Positions 6,734 through 9,703 of a DNA stretch of 9,703 nt are shown piece after piece (positions within the stretch are counted from its first letter, which is position 1; the number at the start of each line of letters is the position of its first letter). The notes beneath the pieces are model-generated. The model ran no database searches. It saw only the letters and a program-made list of their open reading frames with translations, and was not told where the DNA came from. Made by a program: the position numbers and the translations under genes. This stretch comes from a bacterium (GTDB lineage: Bacteria; Auribacterota; UBA3054), in assembly GCA_017444325.1 (NCBI GenBank), contig JAFSWV010000184.1:1-9703 (forward strand). Direction: 5' to 3'.

Positions 6734-6742
6734 CTAATACAC

Positions 6743-6751
6743 AATAACCAA
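6743..6751 (+). promoter_or_regulatory. shared leader element AATAACCAA, copy 3
   Basis: The nine bases lie 14 before the start codon at 6766, followed by TATAAAGGA, where AAAGGA is the ribosome site 5 bases from the ATG. This copy lacks the GGTTTT run seen in the other two leaders, so only the nonamer itself is common to all three. Confidence 0.45.
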
Positions 6752-6765
6752 TATAAAGGATACTT

Positions 6766-9703
6766 ATGAAAAAACTCCTTATGCTCGCGGCGGTCTTAGC
6801 GTTTGGCTCCTACGCCATGGCGGACTCCGTGCTTTTCGAAACTAATTTCGACGATCTGAATCTCGGTCCTATCGTCGCCAATTACCCCTCAGTCTGGTCT
6901 TACTGCTATGCCCAGCCCAACGAAGAGAACACTGTGGAAGTGGTGGAAGGCGGAGTTGGCGGAGATGGCCGCTGCCTCTATTACAACCTGACGGACAGAT
7001 ACGTCGCCACCCACACCAAGATCCCCAACAGCGAGAACCACTCCCTGACCAACGATTTCAAGATCTCCTTCAAAGTGAACTTCGCCAAGCCCAGCGCTGT
7101 AAACTTCAACTCCAACGACGGCATGGGCGAATTGTGTTTCAAAAAGGATGGGGATTATGCCTTCAAGATTGGCAACTCCAATACCATTGGTTTTTCCTCT
7201 ACCAACAGCTGCCCCATTGACGAGTGGATCCCCGTTTCCTACGTCATGAACGGCACACCCGGCAACAGGAAACTCTTATCCGTGCAGTTCGGCGAGGCCG
7301 TGTACGAGGATCTGGACATACTTATCAGCTCCACTCAGGAAAAGGACACCTTCCCCAACTTCCGTTTCTTCCCCTGGGGCAACGCGAACATTTACTTGGA
7401 CGATCTCAAAGTTGAATTAGTCCCCCGCAACGTGGGCGACGTTCAGCTGACCATCACCGGTGACAACAGACTCGATTTCAACACAGATACGGTGACCGTC
7501 CGCCTCTTCAACGAAGGCACACAGGAAGGCGAAGTGACCATTTCCAGCGATTCCGCCTTCATGAAGCTGAACGGAGAAAGCAGCTTCGTCAAGACTATGG
7601 CCGGCGGCTCCTACGAAGACCTTGTGGTCACCATCGACCGCTCCGCCATGGGCAACGACTACTACTGCGCCAAGGTCAAGGCTGTCTGCGGCGGCGTGGA
7701 AGCCAGCTATCCCATCTTCATCCAGTCCGGAATTGAAGGCGAAGGCTACACCTACTACAGGGACCACTTCAGCGAACTGGAAATGGGCAAGGACATCAAG
7801 GCCGTGGATCCCGCCTGGCACAACGGCTACGGCGCCCCAGCCCTGTCCCCCATCGTTGATCTAAACGGCGAAAAAGTCCTGCAGATCAATTACAAGGATT
7901 ACGCCGCCTTCCACATCAAGTGCGACACCCAGGAAGGCACCAGCGAAAGCTACAACTACCGCGTCTCATTCAAAGGCCTTATCCCCAGCGGCTGCGAAGT
8001 CTACAGCCCGTACAATCTGGGATCCACGACAGGCGCCGTTAATTATGAAATGCAAATGCGCTATTCGGAAGAAGCCGGCGGCGTTGTTTTCGCCAACATG
8101 GGCAACACCTGCCCCCTGGACGAGTGGTTCGACGTTTCCTATGTCTTCAACTTCACGCCGGACAACTCCCGCATGATCTCGATCACCTTCGGTGACGTGA
8201 CCTCAAACCTCAACCTCCTAATTCCTACTCCCAACAAAAAAATCAGCGATGAACCTGAAGAGTATGAATATTATGACTACTTCAACTATATGCGCTTCTT
8301 CGGTTGGTGCAAAGAAAACAGCGCGCCCATCTATGTGAAGGACTTCGTTATCGACTCCATAGCGCGCCCCGACGTAGGCCCTGAGCTGGAAGTCGGCAAA
8401 GGCGGCCAGGTGCTGCTGGCTGAAAAGACCGCGACGCTCACCGTCCTGAACGCCGGCACCGGTAACCTCAGTTTCTCTGCTGAAGTGACGCAGGGCGGCG
8501 GCTGGCTCTCCATCAGGGAAGCCGACGAAGAGACCGGCATCCTGGAAGACACCATCGAAGGCAGCGGATCTAAGAAGTACACCATGGACATCTCCCGCGA
8601 GGATCTCGGCAACACCTACGGCTTTGGCCAGGTGACCGTGACCGGCGCCGGAAGTGAGAAGGTCGTGAACTTCTTCGTGCAGTCTGAAGACGAAACAGGC
8701 GCCACGCTGTACTACAACGAATTCGATTCCATGGAGCTCGGCAATATCAAGAACACTGATCCGGCCTGGATCGGCGGCGCCGAAGGCACAGTGGTGGTCG
8801 ATCCCATCACCGGCGGCTCCTGCCTTGAGATCATCGGCAACAACCAGAACCTGCACGCCATCTGCAAAGCCCCGGAAGGCTCCTCCAAGAAGTACAACTA
8901 CACCTGCTCCATGAAGCTCAAGCTGCCCACCGGCGCCACGGGCCCCTACTTCGTGACCGGCAATGACCTCGGCCACTACATCGGCGAATACGGCATCTCC
9001 GTAACCGACAACGGCCAGCTCAAAGTCGGGTGCTCCAACTGCGACAACAACCCCCTGCAGGGCGTCACCGCCCCCCTGGGCGAATGGGTGGACTTCGCCT
9101 ACACCTACAATGCCGACCCCTTAAACTGCCGCCTGCTGTCCATGACGTTTGGCGAAGTTACCGTGGAATGCAGCGAACCCATTACCGGCTCCAGGGGCGA
9201 CTATGACTTCTTCAATGAATTCCGCTTCTATATCTTCGGCAATGGCGATCTTCAGCCCATCTACGTCGATGACTTCAGAGTCAGCATGGATCCCAAGGAC
9301 ACCTCCAAACCCGGCGTCATGGACATCCGCTGCGAATACAACCCAATCCCCTACACGAAAGACGCTACGACGATCAATATATTGAACGCCGGCGGCCGCT
9401 CTTTCGACTTCACCGTGGAAGTCCTCCAGGGCGCCAGCTGGCTCACCATGAGCACCTATGAAGGCACCGTTGACAGCTCCTTCTCCCTGACCGCCACCGT
9501 GAACAGGGGCAAACTTGGCTACGGCTTCCATCGCGCCATCGTGAAATTCACGAGCTCCGAGGGCGAAACGCAGGTCTTCACCATCGGCGTGCAGGCCGGC
9601 AACGATGACGAGGGCTACGTCCTTTACTCCTCCGACATCAACAGCCTCCAGCTGTCCGAAGTAACGGACGAAGGCGTGACCAACGAACTCAGCGAGCAGG
9701 ACA
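6766..9703 (+). CDS. secreted multi-module paralog of the 3021 protein (cut by right window edge)
   Basis: The frame is open from ATG 6766 to the window end (979 codons) and the stop is outside. Residues 1-19 are a signal peptide (MKKLL, hydrophobic core, cleavage after AMA). Sandwich-like modules lie at about 20-220, 326-534 and 646-841, and a fourth begins near 949. BACON-like modules lie at about 225-322, 538-639 (GGGWLSIREADEE) and 847-944 (GASWLTMSTYEG). Order and spacing match the complete neighbour, and corresponding modules share specific motifs, for example FFNEFRF in sandwich 3 and ELSEQD at the start of sandwich 4. I therefore expect a fourth sandwich module and a PEP-CTERM tail beyond the edge. 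The codons are strongly C-ending throughout. Transcription probably starts from its own promoter at 6705-6733. It is an exported, likely surface-associated protein without visible catalytic motifs; glycan binding is only a guess from the fold type. Confidence 0.88.
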   Translation, partial: MKKLLMLAAVLAFGSYAMADSVLFETNFDDLNLGPIVANYPSVWSYCYAQPNEENTVEVVEGGVGGDGRCLYYNLTDRYVATHTKIPNSENHSLTNDFKISFKVNFAKPSAVNFNSNDGMGELCFKKDGDYAFKIGNSNTIGFSSTNSCPIDEWIPVSYVMNGTPGNRKLLSVQFGEAVYEDLDILISSTQEKDTFPNFRFFPWGNANIYLDDLKVELVPRNVGDVQLTITGDNRLDFNTDTVTVRLFNEGTQEGEVTISSDSAFMKLNGESSFVKTMAGGSYEDLVVTIDRSAMGNDYYCAKVKAVCGGVEASYPIFIQSGIEGEGYTYYRDHFSELEMGKDIKAVDPAWHNGYGAPALSPIVDLNGEKVLQINYKDYAAFHIKCDTQEGTSESYNYRVSFKGLIPSGCEVYSPYNLGSTTGAVNYEMQMRYSEEAGGVVFANMGNTCPLDEWFDVSYVFNFTPDNSRMISITFGDVTSNLNLLIPTPNKKISDEPEEYEYYDYFNYMRFFGWCKENSAPIYVKDFVIDSIARPDVGPELEVGKGGQVLLAEKTATLTVLNAGTGNLSFSAEVTQGGGWLSIREADEETGILEDTIEGSGSKKYTMDISREDLGNTYGFGQVTVTGAGSEKVVNFFVQSEDETGATLYYNEFDSMELGNIKNTDPAWIGGAEGTVVVDPITGGSCLEIIGNNQNLHAICKAPEGSSKKYNYTCSMKLKLPTGATGPYFVTGNDLGHYIGEYGISVTDNGQLKVGCSNCDNNPLQGVTAPLGEWVDFAYTYNADPLNCRLLSMTFGEVTVECSEPITGSRGDYDFFNEFRFYIFGNGDLQPIYVDDFRVSMDPKDTSKPGVMDIRCEYNPIPYTKDATTINILNAGGRSFDFTVEVLQGASWLTMSTYEGTVDSSFSLTATVNRGKLGYGFHRAIVKFTSSEGETQVFTIGVQAGNDDEGYVLYSSDINSLQLSEVTDEGVTNELSEQD

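Noticed and set aside
8218..8976. 252-codon minus-strand open frame
   Set aside because: It is the antisense shadow of the C-rich 6766 gene; the sense strand has clear module homology.

Overview
The window looks like an accessory stretch of a bacterial chromosome at roughly 50-57% GC. A complete secreted protein ends in a PEP-CTERM sorting tag (PEP, hydrophobic stretch, basic tail), so the host probably has an exosortase system. Together with large secreted beta-sandwich/BACON-like repeat proteins, this fits the Lentisphaerae/Verrucomicrobia (PVC) side of the tree. That placement is inference; no rRNA or housekeeping gene is present to confirm it.

Layout. Positions 1-484 (minus) hold the N-terminal part of a secreted protein that runs off the left edge. 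Positions 596-2774 (minus) hold a compact three-gene SOS mutagenesis operon: lexA, then a UvrX/UmuC-type Y-family DNA polymerase 3 bases later, then a YolD-like protein overlapping the polymerase end by 26 bases. The lexA promoter is clear (TTGACT-16-TATAAT), with a near-perfect GGAAC-N4-GTTCC operator just after the -10 and an AGGAG ribosome site. The polymerase frame contains one in-frame TGA at codon 240. Positions 2775-3020 are a divergent control region with two 20-bp direct repeats next to a good sigma70-type promoter for the rightward gene. Positions 3021-6635 (plus) encode a complete 1204-residue PEP-CTERM protein of four sandwich modules alternating with three BACON-like modules. A strong rho-independent terminator follows, then a new promoter and a second giant paralog from 6766 that runs off the right edge with the same module order.

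How the parts relate. The three secreted proteins are one paralogous family. The two flanking the SOS operon are close relatives in inverted orientation, so the operon sits between inverted-repeat arms. All three share an AATAACCAA element in the leader just upstream of the start codon, which suggests common control or common ancestry of the leaders. The SOS operon should be repressed by its own LexA and induced on DNA damage; its gene content and operator type resemble Firmicutes cassettes, so horizontal acquisition is plausible. No stretch longer than 300 bases lacks a gene. No tRNA, rRNA, CRISPR array or transposase was seen.
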